A stretch of DNA of 64,000 nucleotides from Bacteroidia bacterium. Lineage in GTDB: Bacteria; Bacteroidota; Bacteroidia; Cytophagales; Cyclobacteriaceae. Of the stretch, positions 44,306-52,697 are shown piece after piece. Numbering within the stretch: position 1 is the stretch's first letter; the number at the start of each line of letters is the position of its first letter. The notes under the pieces are model-generated. The model did not search any database. It was not told the DNA's origin and was given only the letters and a program-made list of their open reading frames with translations. The stretch is taken from positions 1-64,000 of the forward strand of contig JAUIAO010000034.1 of NCBI GenBank assembly GCA_030425425.1, written 5' to 3'. Both the position numbers and the translations under genes were made by a program.

Positions 44306-45622
44306 TTATTTTGCAACAGGTGAGCCGATCAAATCAAAGGCCGTAGCAGACTCAATTTTAATATCGGCAAACTCACCTACTCTCAGGTAGTGTGCACCAG
44401 CGTCTATGATTACTTCATTATCTACTTCAGGGGAGTCATGTTCTGTCCTTCCGTAATACTGCCCACTTTCCATCCGGTCTATCAATACTTTGAAATTTTT
44501 ACCTACTTTTTGAGCATTGATTTCTTCAGAAATACCTTCTTGCAAAGACATGATTTGTTCTGCACGATCTTGTTTCACTTCGTCAGGAATGCTGTCTTCC
44601 ATGGTAAAGGAGTGGGTGTTGTCCTCATGTGAATAAGGAAAAACTCCGAGTCTTTCGAATCGTGATCGCTCTACGAATGTCATCATTTCTTCAAACTCCT
44701 TCTCTGTTTCTCCCGGGTGGCCTGTAATCAACGTAGTTCGAATAGCAATATCCGGCACCTTTTGGCGAATGGTATCGAGTAGTCGTTCGGTTTTCTCTCT
44801 TGTGGTACCTCTTCTCATGATTTTGAGCATTTTGGTACTTCCATGCTGGAGCGGAATGTCCAGATAATTACAAATATTTGGTCTGGCAGCCATTACATCG
44901 AGGATATCCTCCGGGAACCCTGTAGGAAATGCATAATGCAAACGAATCCAATCAAGTCCTTCCACATCTGCAAGCCTGTCAAGTAGTTCAGCGAGATTTC
45001 TTTTTTTGTAAAGATCCAACCCATAATAGGTAGAATCCTGAGCGATTAGCAGCAGCTCTTTTGCGCCATTTTTAACCAATGAGCTGGCTTCTGCAATGAC
45101 TTGTTCCATTGGCTTGGAGACATGCTTTCCGCGCATGATCGGAATTGCACAAAAACTACATGGGCGATCGCAGCCTTCCGCAATTTTCAGGTAAGCATAA
45201 TGACGATCCGTAGTAATGATCCGCTCTCCCAGCAGGTCTTTTTTATAATCCGCATTAAACTTCTTCAGTAGCATGGGCAGCTCCATCGTGCCAAACCAGG
45301 CATCTACATTGGGGATTTCTTTTTGTAGATCGTCCTTGTATCGCTGAGACAAACAACCTGTTACATAAACCTTATCTACCATTCCCTCTTCTTTGGCGTC
45401 CGCATATCGGAGAATGGTATCGATAGATTCCTGTTTGGCATTGTCTATAAACCCACAAGTATTAATGATAACAATATTGGCGTCATCTTTCAATGATTCG
45501 TGAGTGGCATCTACTTTATTTCCACGGAGTTGGGTGAGCATCACTTCTGAGTCCACCAGGTTTTTGGAGCAACCCAGCGTTACGATATTCACTTTGTCCT
45601 TTTTGAGTCCTTTAGTTTTCAT
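44306..45622 (-). CDS. rimO: Ribosomal protein S12 methylthiotransferase RimO
   Basis: A radical-SAM enzyme that methylthiolates an aspartate of S12. The N-terminal UPF0004 domain has VNIVTLGCSKNLVDSE, the radical-SAM motif is GCDRPCSFCAIPIMRG, and the C-terminal TRAM domain ends the protein. From the ATG at 45622 (MKTKGLKKDKVN) it has 438 aa; a further 10 codons upstream are less likely. A -7 box (TAGCTTTG, minus, 45714–45721) lies about 90 bp upstream. Confidence 0.96.
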   Translation of the reverse strand: MKTKGLKKDKVNIVTLGCSKNLVDSEVMLTQLRGNKVDATHESLKDDANIVIINTCGFIDNAKQESIDTILRYADAKEEGMVDKVYVTGCLSQRYKDDLQKEIPNVDAWFGTMELPMLLKKFNADYKKDLLGERIITTDRHYAYLKIAEGCDRPCSFCAIPIMRGKHVSKPMEQVIAEASSLVKNGAKELLLIAQDSTYYGLDLYKKRNLAELLDRLADVEGLDWIRLHYAFPTGFPEDILDVMAARPNICNYLDIPLQHGSTKMLKIMRRGTTREKTERLLDTIRQKVPDIAIRTTLITGHPGETEKEFEEMMTFVERSRFERLGVFPYSHEDNTHSFTMEDSIPDEVKQDRAEQIMSLQEGISEEINAQKVGKNFKVLIDRMESGQYYGRTEHDSPEVDNEVIIDAGAHYLRVGEFADIKIESATAFDLIGSPVAK

Positions 45623-45852
45623 GAGTTTTGAGTTTAATCCCAACGGACACATTGATTTGCTTTCAGCGTTTCTCCAGAAACGGGTGCAATTCGTGCTGTT
45701 GAAATTGAGAATGCAAAGCTAATACAAATAACCCCCCATAATAAGTTCAATTGTTTCAGGTTATAAGAGAGGGTCAGAAGAATATAGAAAGTTGAAGATC
45801 CAGAGTAAACAGGAATCTGTAAAACTTTAGCTGACTGATTCAATCAAGTTGA

Positions 45853-45860
45853 TAACTTTG
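45853..45860 (+). promoter_or_regulatory. -7 box before the DUF6452-like gene
   Basis: TAACTTTG matches TAnnTTTG and ends 16 bp before the ATG. A TTTAG sequence 22 nt upstream is the nearest -33 candidate. Confidence 0.4.
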
Positions 45861-45876
45861 CGTGCTTCAATAAAAT

Positions 45877-46356
45877 ATGAGAAACGGGTTTATTCTTATT
45901 TTGGGATTATGGTCAGTGGTCAGCTGCCAGGAGATTAAAGATTGCGAATTGGAGACAAGTCGTGATTATGCGATAGTTGGTTTTTATGAATCAGACTCTG
46001 TAGAAAAAGAGGTAAAAACAGTGGCATTCGCTAAAGTTTATGCGCCCGATTATGACGACTATTATTACATCTCCAGTACCTCGGATACCACCTTGACTGA
46101 TGACACTATTTCTGCTACCGGCCTTTATTTGTATTCGGAGGCAGAAACGATTGACTATTTATTCGAAACTGACTCCATTAATTATTCATTGACAATTGAA
46201 TATACGCCTCATCTGAGAATATACTATGATGAGTGTGATCCTGTATATTCTTACAAAATTGACACGGCATACAGCAATGAGTTTGATTCGGTGGCGATCA
46301 TATACAGGCCATTAGGTGAGTTTCAAACAACATACAACCTGGAAGTATATTTCTAA
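45877..46356 (+). CDS. DUF6452-like lipoprotein
   Basis: A 159-aa lipoprotein with lipobox VVSC (C17) after MRNGFILILGLWS. The body is acidic and tyrosine-rich, predicted all-beta, with a conserved cysteine in YYDECDPVYSYK. It is followed after 2 bp by a probable outer-membrane barrel; the same lipoprotein–barrel order is seen in Bacteroidota as DUF6452–DUF6048. Family assignment is from context and pattern and is moderately sure. Function unknown. Confidence 0.65.
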   Translation: MRNGFILILGLWSVVSCQEIKDCELETSRDYAIVGFYESDSVEKEVKTVAFAKVYAPDYDDYYYISSTSDTTLTDDTISATGLYLYSEAETIDYLFETDSINYSLTIEYTPHLRIYYDECDPVYSYKIDTAYSNEFDSVAIIYRPLGEFQTTYNLEVYF

Positions 46357-46358
46357 AA

Positions 46359-47138
46359 GTGAAAGGAATACAATTACATATTGTCCTTGTTGCCGCCCTG
46401 ATAGTTCTATCATGGAAGTCGGTGGCTCAGGGAAGGTTAAGTGGAGCAGCAAATCAATTTTCACAGCGCTCATCCTCCAGCTCTAACACCGAAAGAACAC
46501 CTCAAGGAATCAAAGAAATATTCCCACCTCGTGAGCGAGATTGGAAACCAAGCATGTTACGAATCAGTTACGATGCGATAGCTGGAGGGGTGTCAGTTTT
46601 TGATGATTATAAAAGACGAACGGGTTTTCAGGCAGCAATGGATTTTGACCAATACTTTTTAGCCGTGGAATATGGAACTGAGAGTTCGGAACGAGGCGAT
46701 GGCTTTGGATATCAATATGAAGCACAGGGCAATTATTTTAGTGTTGGCCCTGAAGTAAATTTGCTCAAGAATGTAACTGATGGAAGTATTCTCACGTTTG
46801 GGTTGCGTTATGGTCAGGCCAACTTCTCTGACCAATTAACATTCTCCGTGGATAGCACCTTTTTTGGTGATTATGATGTGAGCGCCGCGAACCCAGACCT
46901 CATAGCTCGCTGGATGGAGATGACCATGCACCTCTCAACAGAAGTATGGAAAAACCTTACTGTGGGTTATACTGTTCGCTATAAAGTAGCTCGCAAGGTG
47001 AAGAACATCGGTGTGATGGCTCCTTATGATGTGCCCGGTTTTGGTCTATATGAGGATAACACAGGAGTTCGACTGAATTTTTATATTGGCTGGGTATTCA
47101 GGTGGCGAGAGAAAGAGCTCTTGGAAGAGAAAAAGTGA
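46359..47138 (+). CDS. DUF6048-like outer-membrane protein
   Basis: A 259-aa protein beginning at GTG 46359, with signal sequence ending SVAQ. A Ser-rich linker precedes strand-like repeats (MLRISYDAIAGGVSVFDDY, YFSVGPEVNLLK, LRLNFYIGWVFRWREKE) that fit a beta-barrel. The segment AARWMEMTMHLSTEV-like helix and VPGFGLYEDNTGVRLNFY are typical of DUF6048. It is coupled to the preceding lipoprotein gene. Likely outer membrane; role unknown. Confidence 0.65.
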   Translation: MKGIQLHIVLVAALIVLSWKSVAQGRLSGAANQFSQRSSSSSNTERTPQGIKEIFPPRERDWKPSMLRISYDAIAGGVSVFDDYKRRTGFQAAMDFDQYFLAVEYGTESSERGDGFGYQYEAQGNYFSVGPEVNLLKNVTDGSILTFGLRYGQANFSDQLTFSVDSTFFGDYDVSAANPDLIARWMEMTMHLSTEVWKNLTVGYTVRYKVARKVKNIGVMAPYDVPGFGLYEDNTGVRLNFYIGWVFRWREKELLEEKK

Positions 47139-47152
47139 TTTGCTTCTCTGCC

Positions 47153-47440
47153 CTAAAGAAATTTCACATCATCAAACAAATCCCCAAAATCTTCGCTGAG
47201 CACAGCGATGACTTTCTGTTTATTATTTACCAATTCCTGTTTCATAGGTGCAGAGGTGAGTTTTACAAAAAGCACTCGTTTGTTGAGATAAACTGCACTT
47301 GTTCTAGAGGCAATTGGTTTTCCCATCAAGGACTCCCAGGATTCTACCAGTAGTTTTTCACGGTATTTTCCGTCAATTTTCTCAGTTTTCAGGAAGTTTC
47401 TGAAGGCACTGGTAAATGTATGTGAATTGTCTTTTTGCAT
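47153..47440 (-). CDS. DUF721 (DciA-like) protein
   Basis: A 95-aa protein starting MQKDNSHTFTSAFRNFLKTEKIDGK. The pattern LLVESWESLMGKPIASRTSAVYLNKRVLFVKLTSAPMKQEL is the DUF721 core shared with DciA, which in other bacteria helps load the replicative helicase. A start four codons upstream is ruled less likely because a -7 box (TAACTTTG, minus, 47452–47459) overlaps it. It converges on the DUF6048-like gene. Confidence 0.85.
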   Translation of the reverse strand: MQKDNSHTFTSAFRNFLKTEKIDGKYREKLLVESWESLMGKPIASRTSAVYLNKRVLFVKLTSAPMKQELVNNKQKVIAVLSEDFGDLFDDVKFL

Positions 47441-47533
47441 AATTCGAAACACAAAGTTAGTGCTATGAACTTAGATTCTGGAACCTATCATCAACAGACT
47501 TCAATGCTTTGCTTCTGACAATCTAGCCAAAGT

Positions 47534-47689
47534 GTTTTTCATTGCTTAGTAAACCAAGTGGGAGAAGAGTAGTTTAAGTTTCGCTGAGAGAAGACAATTT
47601 GGGTATTTGAAGAGTCTCTTTGTTATTGGCTGAACCAATCTAATTATAAGTCACCCGGCACAGCCGAGCGACTATGTTAGAAATTAATC
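47534..47689 (+). repeat. Left copy of a ~160-bp direct repeat flanking the TA pair
   Basis: This copy matches 48238–48402 in the same orientation over its full length with small gaps. Identical runs include AAACCAAGTGG, CTGAGAGAAGACAAT, AGTCACCCGGCA and AGCCGAGCGACTAT. A conserved hairpin-capable segment (47649–47673) pairs AGTC…CGGC with GCCG…GACT. No reading frame is seen in it. Confidence 0.85.
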
Positions 47690-47718
47690 GTTGATGGAAA
47701 AATGAAAGAAAGAAAAGA

Positions 47719-47738
47719 ATTGGTTATTTTGAACCAAT
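47719..47738. promoter_or_regulatory. Operator-like palindrome over the antitoxin start
   Basis: ATTGGTT (47719–47725) and AACCAAT (47732–47738) are perfect 7-bp arms with a 6-nt spacer; the last two bases of the right arm are the A and T of the antitoxin ATG. Antitoxins commonly bind such sites to repress their own operon. The same TTGGTT…AACCAA design recurs at 48244–48259 in the right repeat. Confidence 0.6.
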
Positions 47739-47934
47739 GAACCTAGAATCCAGAAAATATCACCTTATCGAACGAGTTATGAGTTTCAATGAGCAGGAAT
47801 TGGATCGGCTAGAGTCTTTGGTGGAAGAAGAGTCAGAGCTGTCGATCTCATTGGATCGAGCCCTAAAACAGGTGGAGGAAGGTAAGGTCACTCCACACAA
47901 TGAAGTCCGGAAGAAATACGAGAAATGGCTCTAG
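47737..47934 (+). CDS. Type II antitoxin, partner of RelE/ParE toxin
   Basis: A 65-aa protein, helical and acidic (FNEQELDRLESLVEEESEL), with the C-terminal toxin-wrapping type tail HNEVRKKYEKWL. The stop overlaps the toxin start by 10 bp. It resembles short Bacteroidota antitoxins that accompany ParE-like toxins. It lacks an obvious ribbon-helix-helix DNA-binding head, although a palindrome covers its start. Direct repeats flank the pair. Confidence 0.8.
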   Translation: MNLESRKYHLIERVMSFNEQELDRLESLVEEESELSISLDRALKQVEEGKVTPHNEVRKKYEKWL

Positions 47935-48215
47935 ATATAGTTTGGGCTGATGAGGCCAATGAAGATCTAGATAAGATTATAGAATATCTCGAAAGCAAGT
48001 GGTCGGAGAAACACATCCGTCAATTTTTTACTCGCCTTGAAGAATGCCTGGAACATATTCAGTTGGCACCACACCGACAAAAGAACTCACTTAGAAAGCC
48101 TGAAACTAAAGAATATCAACACTCTCCTAAAACAACGATATTTTACAGCTTAGATGATCAGGTTGTTCACATTTTAAGAGTTTGGTCGAACATTAAAGAC
48201 CCTGACAGGCCATAG
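47925..48215 (+). CDS. RelE/ParE-family toxin
   Basis: A 96-aa toxin of the RelE/ParE superfamily. The fold pattern is plain: DIVWADEANEDLDKIIEYLESKW, then FFTRLEECLEHIQLAPH, then TTIFYSLDDQVVHILRVWSNIKDP. The C-terminal residues typical of RelE mRNA cleavage are not complete, so a ParE-like gyrase poison or an inactive form is possible. ATGGCTCTAG shares start and antitoxin stop, giving tight coupling. Confidence 0.85.
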   Translation: MALDIVWADEANEDLDKIIEYLESKWSEKHIRQFFTRLEECLEHIQLAPHRQKNSLRKPETKEYQHSPKTTIFYSLDDQVVHILRVWSNIKDPDRP

Positions 48216-48237
48216 GTTCGATTAAAATAGAGGCAGA

Positions 48238-48402
48238 GTTTTCATTGGTTAGGAAACCAAGTGGAGGAGGAATGGTTTAGTTTTCTCTGAGAGAAGACAA
48301 TATGGGTGTTTGCATTGTCTGTGTGTTATTGGCACAGTCAATCCAATATCAGTCACCCGGCATAGCCGAGCGACTATTTAAATCCATGATAGCGAATTAA
48401 TC
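48238..48402 (+). repeat. Right copy of the ~160-bp direct repeat flanking the TA pair
   Basis: It begins 23 bp after the toxin stop and mirrors the left copy in order and orientation. Internal hairpins include TTGGTT-agga-AACCAA (48244–48259), TTCTC-tga-GAGAA, and the GC-rich imperfect stem at 48351–48375. About 12 extra bases lie near its end relative to the left copy. Confidence 0.85.
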
Positions 48403-48522
48403 AAGCTTGAAAATATTTCCCAATCATTAATTCGAGGACCATCAAGGTTAATTCTTTTCATCGCCAATGACATCTACCCAATTAATCCTTAATTTGGTGT
48501 TACAATCATATCACCTATAAAA

Positions 48523-51210
48523 ATGAAGAAAGTACTCATCATCCTCGCATCACTTTTTGGTTTAGTCATCGTAGCGGCAATTGCTGTTCCTATCATTTTT
48601 AAAGACGACATTCAGTCCGCTATCGACAAAGAACTGGACAATGCACTCAACGCAAAAGTTTATTACGATACCGATGCATTTAGCCTTTCACTTTTCAAGT
48701 CTTTTCCAGACCTATCTGTGACGGTTGGCAATTTCGGGATTGTCGGAAATGCGCCATTCGATGCAGACACGTTGGTGGCTGTTGGAGAGTTTGGCCTGAC
48801 TATCGACATCATGTCGGCTATCAAAGGGGAACAAATTGAGATCTTGAATGTATCCTTGCTGGATCCAAAAATCAAGGTGTTGGTACTGGAAGATGGCTCA
48901 GCCAATTATGACATTGCTAAGTCAACCGGTGAAGAGGAAGAAGAAGTTGAGGAGGAATCGTCATCTGCTCTGGCTATCAAAATCCAGGGCTGGGAGATTG
49001 TGAACGGGTCGGTGCTTTATGATGATGCCACTCTGCCAATGGTAGCCGATATCAAAGGCCTGAACCACTCTGGTTCTGGTGATTTTGCGCTCGATGTGTT
49101 CGACATGATTACGAGCACTACTGCTGAGTCACTCACTATCGGCTATGATGGAGTAGAGTACATTTCCAACAAGCCACTGACTGCAGACATCACAATGGCC
49201 ATGGATTTGGCCAATATGAAATTCACCTTCAAGGAAAACAAGGCCATGCTCAGCGATTTTGGGTTTGGGTTTGATGGCTGGGTGAGCATGCCTGCTGAGG
49301 ACATAGATATTGACATTACTTACGGGGGCAAAGACATCAATATGAAAAGTGTGCTTTCGCTCATTCCGGGAGTATATCAGGAATACATGGAAGGCGTGAC
49401 TGCAGCCGGAAATGTGAATTTTGATGGGTTTGTAAAAGGAAAAGTAACGGAGACAGATTTACCACAGGTGGTGGCCAATTTTGGAATTGCTAACGGTAAA
49501 ATCAATTATGCCGAGTACCCTATCCCGATGGAAGATATTCAGGTTTCGGCGAAGTTTGACATGCCAACTGCTGACCTGCGAGAGACAAGCTTCATCATGG
49601 ATAGGTTCCACATGTTGCTGGATGGAGAAGAGGTTTCTGCTTCCTTGATTTTCAAAGACCTGGAGGATTATTATTGGGATTTCAAACTGGATGGAAACCT
49701 GGACCTGGAGAAAATCACCAAAGTGGTGGAGCTAGAAGGTATGAGTGTAAAAGGACTTATCAATGCCAAAATGCAAACCAAGGGCCGCATGTCTGACGTG
49801 GATGCTGAACGATATGATAAGCTACCTACTTCCGGACAGATGAGCATGAAAGGTTTTGTGTATGAAAGTCCAGACTTGCCGCAAGGCATTGGCATTGCGG
49901 AAGCTGAAATGTCTTTCGACCCTGAGAAAATCAGTCTTACCAAATTTAAAGGAAATGCTGGTAAAACAGATCTCAATATGGACGGTGAAATCACCAATTA
50001 TCTGGCTTATGCTCTGGATGATACACAGATGCTTTATGGTAAGCTGAATTACTATTCGGCTTTGGTAGATGCCAATGAATGGATGACGGAATCGGAGGAA
50101 GAGGTGCCGGAAGATACTTCAGCATTGGAAGTAATCCGCATTCCTGAAAATATTGATTTTGTGCTGGCTTCTCAGATTGACATGATCAAGTATGACACCT
50201 GGGAGCTTAAAGATTTTGGTGGAAAAGTGATTATCAGAGAAGGAGCAATGAAATTTGAAAAAGCAGGGTTTGACTTGATGGATGGGCATTTTGAATTGAA
50301 CGGAGCATATGAAACAGCCGAAGCATTGGAGAACCCGCTTTTCAACTTTGATTTTGGTATTGAAGGGCTTTCGATTGCCTCAGCTTACCAGTCTTTCAAT
50401 ACTGTGAAGAAACTAGCGCCGATGGCTGAGAAAATGACAGGTAAGTTTAGCACAGATTTCAAACTGAACGGAAGCCTGGCACAAGACATGATGCCGATCT
50501 ATGAAGACATGCAAGGAGCTGGTTTGGTCAATATTGCTCAGGCGTCATTGAAAGATGTGAAGTTGCTTTCAGCCGTATCTGAAGTAAGCAAACTCAAGCA
50601 AGAAGATGGAGAAGTGACCCTGAAAGATGTTTTGCTCAGCATGGAAATCAAAGATGGTCGTATCTGGGTGGAGCCTTTCGATTTCAAAATTGGAGGTAGA
50701 AAAGCTACCGTAGCGGGAAGTACTGGTGTGGATGGCTCTCTCAATTATGCCATGTCGATGGATGTCCCTTCTGGTCAGGTAGGCGAAGCACTCAATTCTG
50801 TCATTTCTGGTTTTGCAGGCATTGACAATGCTATCGGTCAGGACATCACCATGAATCTGGGTATAGAGGGTTCTTATGATAAACCAAAAGTTAAATTATT
50901 AAGTGCTAAACCAACTGGTTCGGGAGGAAGCAGTAGCCTGAAGGCTCAACTGAAAGACCAGGCCAATGCCGAGCTCGATAAGCAAAAAGAAGAAGCTAAA
51001 GCCCAGCTGGAAGAGAAGAAAGACGAAGTAAAAGCTGAGGTTGAGGAGAAAGTAGACGAAGCGAAAGCTGCAGCCGAAGAAAAAGTGGATGAAACTAAGG
51101 AGGAGCTCAAAGAAGAAGCAGAAGAGAAAGTAGATGAAGTAAAAGACAAGGCGAAAGATGCCGTAAAAGACCTTTTCGGTAAGAAGAAAAAAGGTGGAGG
51201 AGGTCTTTAG
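48523..51210 (+). CDS. AsmA-family envelope protein with helical repeat tail
   Basis: An 895-aa protein with one N-terminal membrane helix (about 4–26) and a long beta-rich AsmA/bridge-like body (LVIDAS-type repeats such as VSLLDPKIKVLVLEDGSANYDI, GFGFDGWVSMPAEDIDI). AsmA proteins span the periplasm and are linked to phospholipid transport to the outer membrane. From about 815 to the end a charged Ala/Glu/Lys tail with 11-residue repeats (for example KAEVEEKVDEA, KAAAEEKVDET) forms an amphipathic helix, ending KKKKGGGGL. This tail is not usual for AsmA. It is a single gene after the TA repeat. Confidence 0.88.
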   Translation: MKKVLIILASLFGLVIVAAIAVPIIFKDDIQSAIDKELDNALNAKVYYDTDAFSLSLFKSFPDLSVTVGNFGIVGNAPFDADTLVAVGEFGLTIDIMSAIKGEQIEILNVSLLDPKIKVLVLEDGSANYDIAKSTGEEEEEVEEESSSALAIKIQGWEIVNGSVLYDDATLPMVADIKGLNHSGSGDFALDVFDMITSTTAESLTIGYDGVEYISNKPLTADITMAMDLANMKFTFKENKAMLSDFGFGFDGWVSMPAEDIDIDITYGGKDINMKSVLSLIPGVYQEYMEGVTAAGNVNFDGFVKGKVTETDLPQVVANFGIANGKINYAEYPIPMEDIQVSAKFDMPTADLRETSFIMDRFHMLLDGEEVSASLIFKDLEDYYWDFKLDGNLDLEKITKVVELEGMSVKGLINAKMQTKGRMSDVDAERYDKLPTSGQMSMKGFVYESPDLPQGIGIAEAEMSFDPEKISLTKFKGNAGKTDLNMDGEITNYLAYALDDTQMLYGKLNYYSALVDANEWMTESEEEVPEDTSALEVIRIPENIDFVLASQIDMIKYDTWELKDFGGKVIIREGAMKFEKAGFDLMDGHFELNGAYETAEALENPLFNFDFGIEGLSIASAYQSFNTVKKLAPMAEKMTGKFSTDFKLNGSLAQDMMPIYEDMQGAGLVNIAQASLKDVKLLSAVSEVSKLKQEDGEVTLKDVLLSMEIKDGRIWVEPFDFKIGGRKATVAGSTGVDGSLNYAMSMDVPSGQVGEALNSVISGFAGIDNAIGQDITMNLGIEGSYDKPKVKLLSAKPTGSGGSSSLKAQLKDQANAELDKQKEEAKAQLEEKKDEVKAEVEEKVDEAKAAAEEKVDETKEELKEEAEEKVDEVKDKAKDAVKDLFGKKKKGGGGL

Positions 51211-51295
51211 TCTATCGGTAATAGGTTTACCTGACTTAAACTAAAAAGTTGCTGTTAACATTTTGCCTATTGGGCTTTGCTTGCGCACCTCGGAC

Positions 51296-51333
51296 TGTGA
51301 CACACAGTACGAAAGAGAAGTTTATGTGTCACA
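51296..51333. repeat. 9-bp inverted repeat with 20-nt spacer
   Basis: TGTGACACA (51296–51304) and TGTGTCACA (51325–51333) are exact reverse complements. The TGTGA/TCACA halves resemble Crp/Fnr half-sites. It lies between two convergent genes (after the AsmA gene and after the Uma2 gene), which is not a normal operator position. Confidence 0.5.
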
Positions 51334-51393
51334 AAGTTTGGAAGCGAGAGAGTTTGAGGCTGAGAGATTTGGAATGATTGGAATGAAAGGAGT

Positions 51394-51924
51394 TTAAATC
51401 TCAAACTTCAACCCCAACAACCCAGAATCGAATCGCCCGATTTCCTCATGAACCTTCTGGAATTTGGCGTCCTTTAATTCGAATCCAAGGAACAACTTCG
51501 TTTCCGGATCAACAATCCAGTATTCTTTCACTCCAAACTTTTCATAAAGAGCCTTCTTGGTGATGAGATCGTGCTCTTTATTGCCCGGAGAGAGCACTTC
51601 TACCAGCAAATCAGGCACGCCATGAATATGTCCCTTCGGGTCGATAATATCCATATTTTCTTTCAGGATGACGATAATATCTGGCTGTACGGCATTTCGC
51701 TTATCATCCAGATAGACATCCATAGGAGCGACTAATACTTTTCCTTTAGTAGAAATCCCGATCGAAATTTCCTTAGAAATCTCGAAAAGTAAATTCTGAT
51801 GTTGATAGAGTGGTGAAGGTGACATATACAATTGATTATCAACGAGCTCGGCCAGGGTTCCTTCTGGAAGGCTCTGGTAAACTTCCATCATTGTACGTGG
51901 GGGAGAGGTAATTGTCGAACTCAT
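51394..51924 (-). CDS. Uma2-family PD-(D/E)XK protein
   Basis: A 176-aa protein of the Uma2/DUF820 family. The nuclease-fold residues appear in NAVQPDIIVI, PDLLVEVLSPGNKEHD and LYEKFGVKEYWIVDPE. These proteins are presumed restriction-like nucleases, often numerous in cyanobacteria and mobile regions, with no proven substrate. It is 23 bp downstream of the PNPOx-like gene on the same strand. Confidence 0.9.
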   Translation of the reverse strand: MSSTITSPPRTMMEVYQSLPEGTLAELVDNQLYMSPSPLYQHQNLLFEISKEISIGISTKGKVLVAPMDVYLDDKRNAVQPDIIVILKENMDIIDPKGHIHGVPDLLVEVLSPGNKEHDLITKKALYEKFGVKEYWIVDPETKLFLGFELKDAKFQKVHEEIGRFDSGLLGLKFEI

Positions 51925-51947
51925 AAATTAAAGATAACCTATTGTGA

Positions 51948-52583
51948 TCAACCTTTCAAATGCTCCGGCAGTTCGATTTTAGCTCCATGCTCATCTGGCA
52001 CTGGTGTCTGTCGAAGTGGCTTTATCGGAATCAGGCCTGTCCAGATTGGCAGATCCATTTCGTCTTCCTCATGGCTTGGCTGACCCTGACGAGTTTTGGC
52101 AGAAGCTTCATCCAGAGGAATTCGAACAGCAGTGGTCTTAGCCATTTCCTTTTCACTCATCGGTTTGAGATAATCCCAGCTTCCCGGCACCATTTTTTCC
52201 GTCAGAGCTTTGAAAGCATCATACTTCAGTTCTTGATCTTCGATGATTTCTGCTTTACCATAAACAACCACCGATCGATAATTCACCGAATGATGAAATG
52301 CCGTTTTAGCCACAACTATATCGTCCGCCAACATTACAGATATGCACAAAGGACGACCATCGGCAATGGTTCTGATAAGGTGTGAACCGACGGATGCATG
52401 TAAATAGATATGGTCATCTATTCTCACAAAAGATTGAGGAATGCTGAATGGTACATTGTCCTCAGCATAGCTTATTGTACAGAATAGTGCTTCATCCAAA
52501 ATCGGATAAATCACATCATCAGAATAGTCAGCTCTTTGGTTGGCATATCGGCTTGGGGTCGTTCTAGGTGTTTTTCTGCTCAT
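51948..52583 (-). CDS. Pyridoxamine-phosphate-oxidase-fold flavin protein
   Basis: A 211-aa split-barrel protein of the FMN-binding PNPOx/Nim type. Features are MSRKTPRTTPSRYANQRADY at the start, IPQSFVRIDDHIYLHASVGSHLIRTIADG, and HHSVNYRSVVVYGKAEIIED. Reduction of nitro or other small molecules with FMN is typical of related proteins. A start 14 codons upstream is also open but lacks family support. It precedes the Uma2 gene. Confidence 0.88.
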   Translation of the reverse strand: MSRKTPRTTPSRYANQRADYSDDVIYPILDEALFCTISYAEDNVPFSIPQSFVRIDDHIYLHASVGSHLIRTIADGRPLCISVMLADDIVVAKTAFHHSVNYRSVVVYGKAEIIEDQELKYDAFKALTEKMVPGSWDYLKPMSEKEMAKTTAVRIPLDEASAKTRQGQPSHEEDEMDLPIWTGLIPIKPLRQTPVPDEHGAKIELPEHLKG

Positions 52584-52697
52584 GATCTTAATTGGAAACT
52601 TCTTTACAGACGAATTCACAGACACATTGGTTTTCTAATGTGAGAAACACTCCAATAGAACTACTATTTCTACACCAAAGACCTAACAATTAAGGCA

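Noticed and set aside
47534-48402. Integron attC sites around the toxin–antitoxin pair
   Set aside because: The two repeats lack complementary ends with RYYYAAC and GTTRRRY core sites, and no integrase is seen. They are direct repeats with internal hairpins only.
51296-51333. Intrinsic terminator at the TGTGACACA repeat
   Set aside because: The 20-nt spacer and lack of a T-run do not fit an intrinsic terminator.
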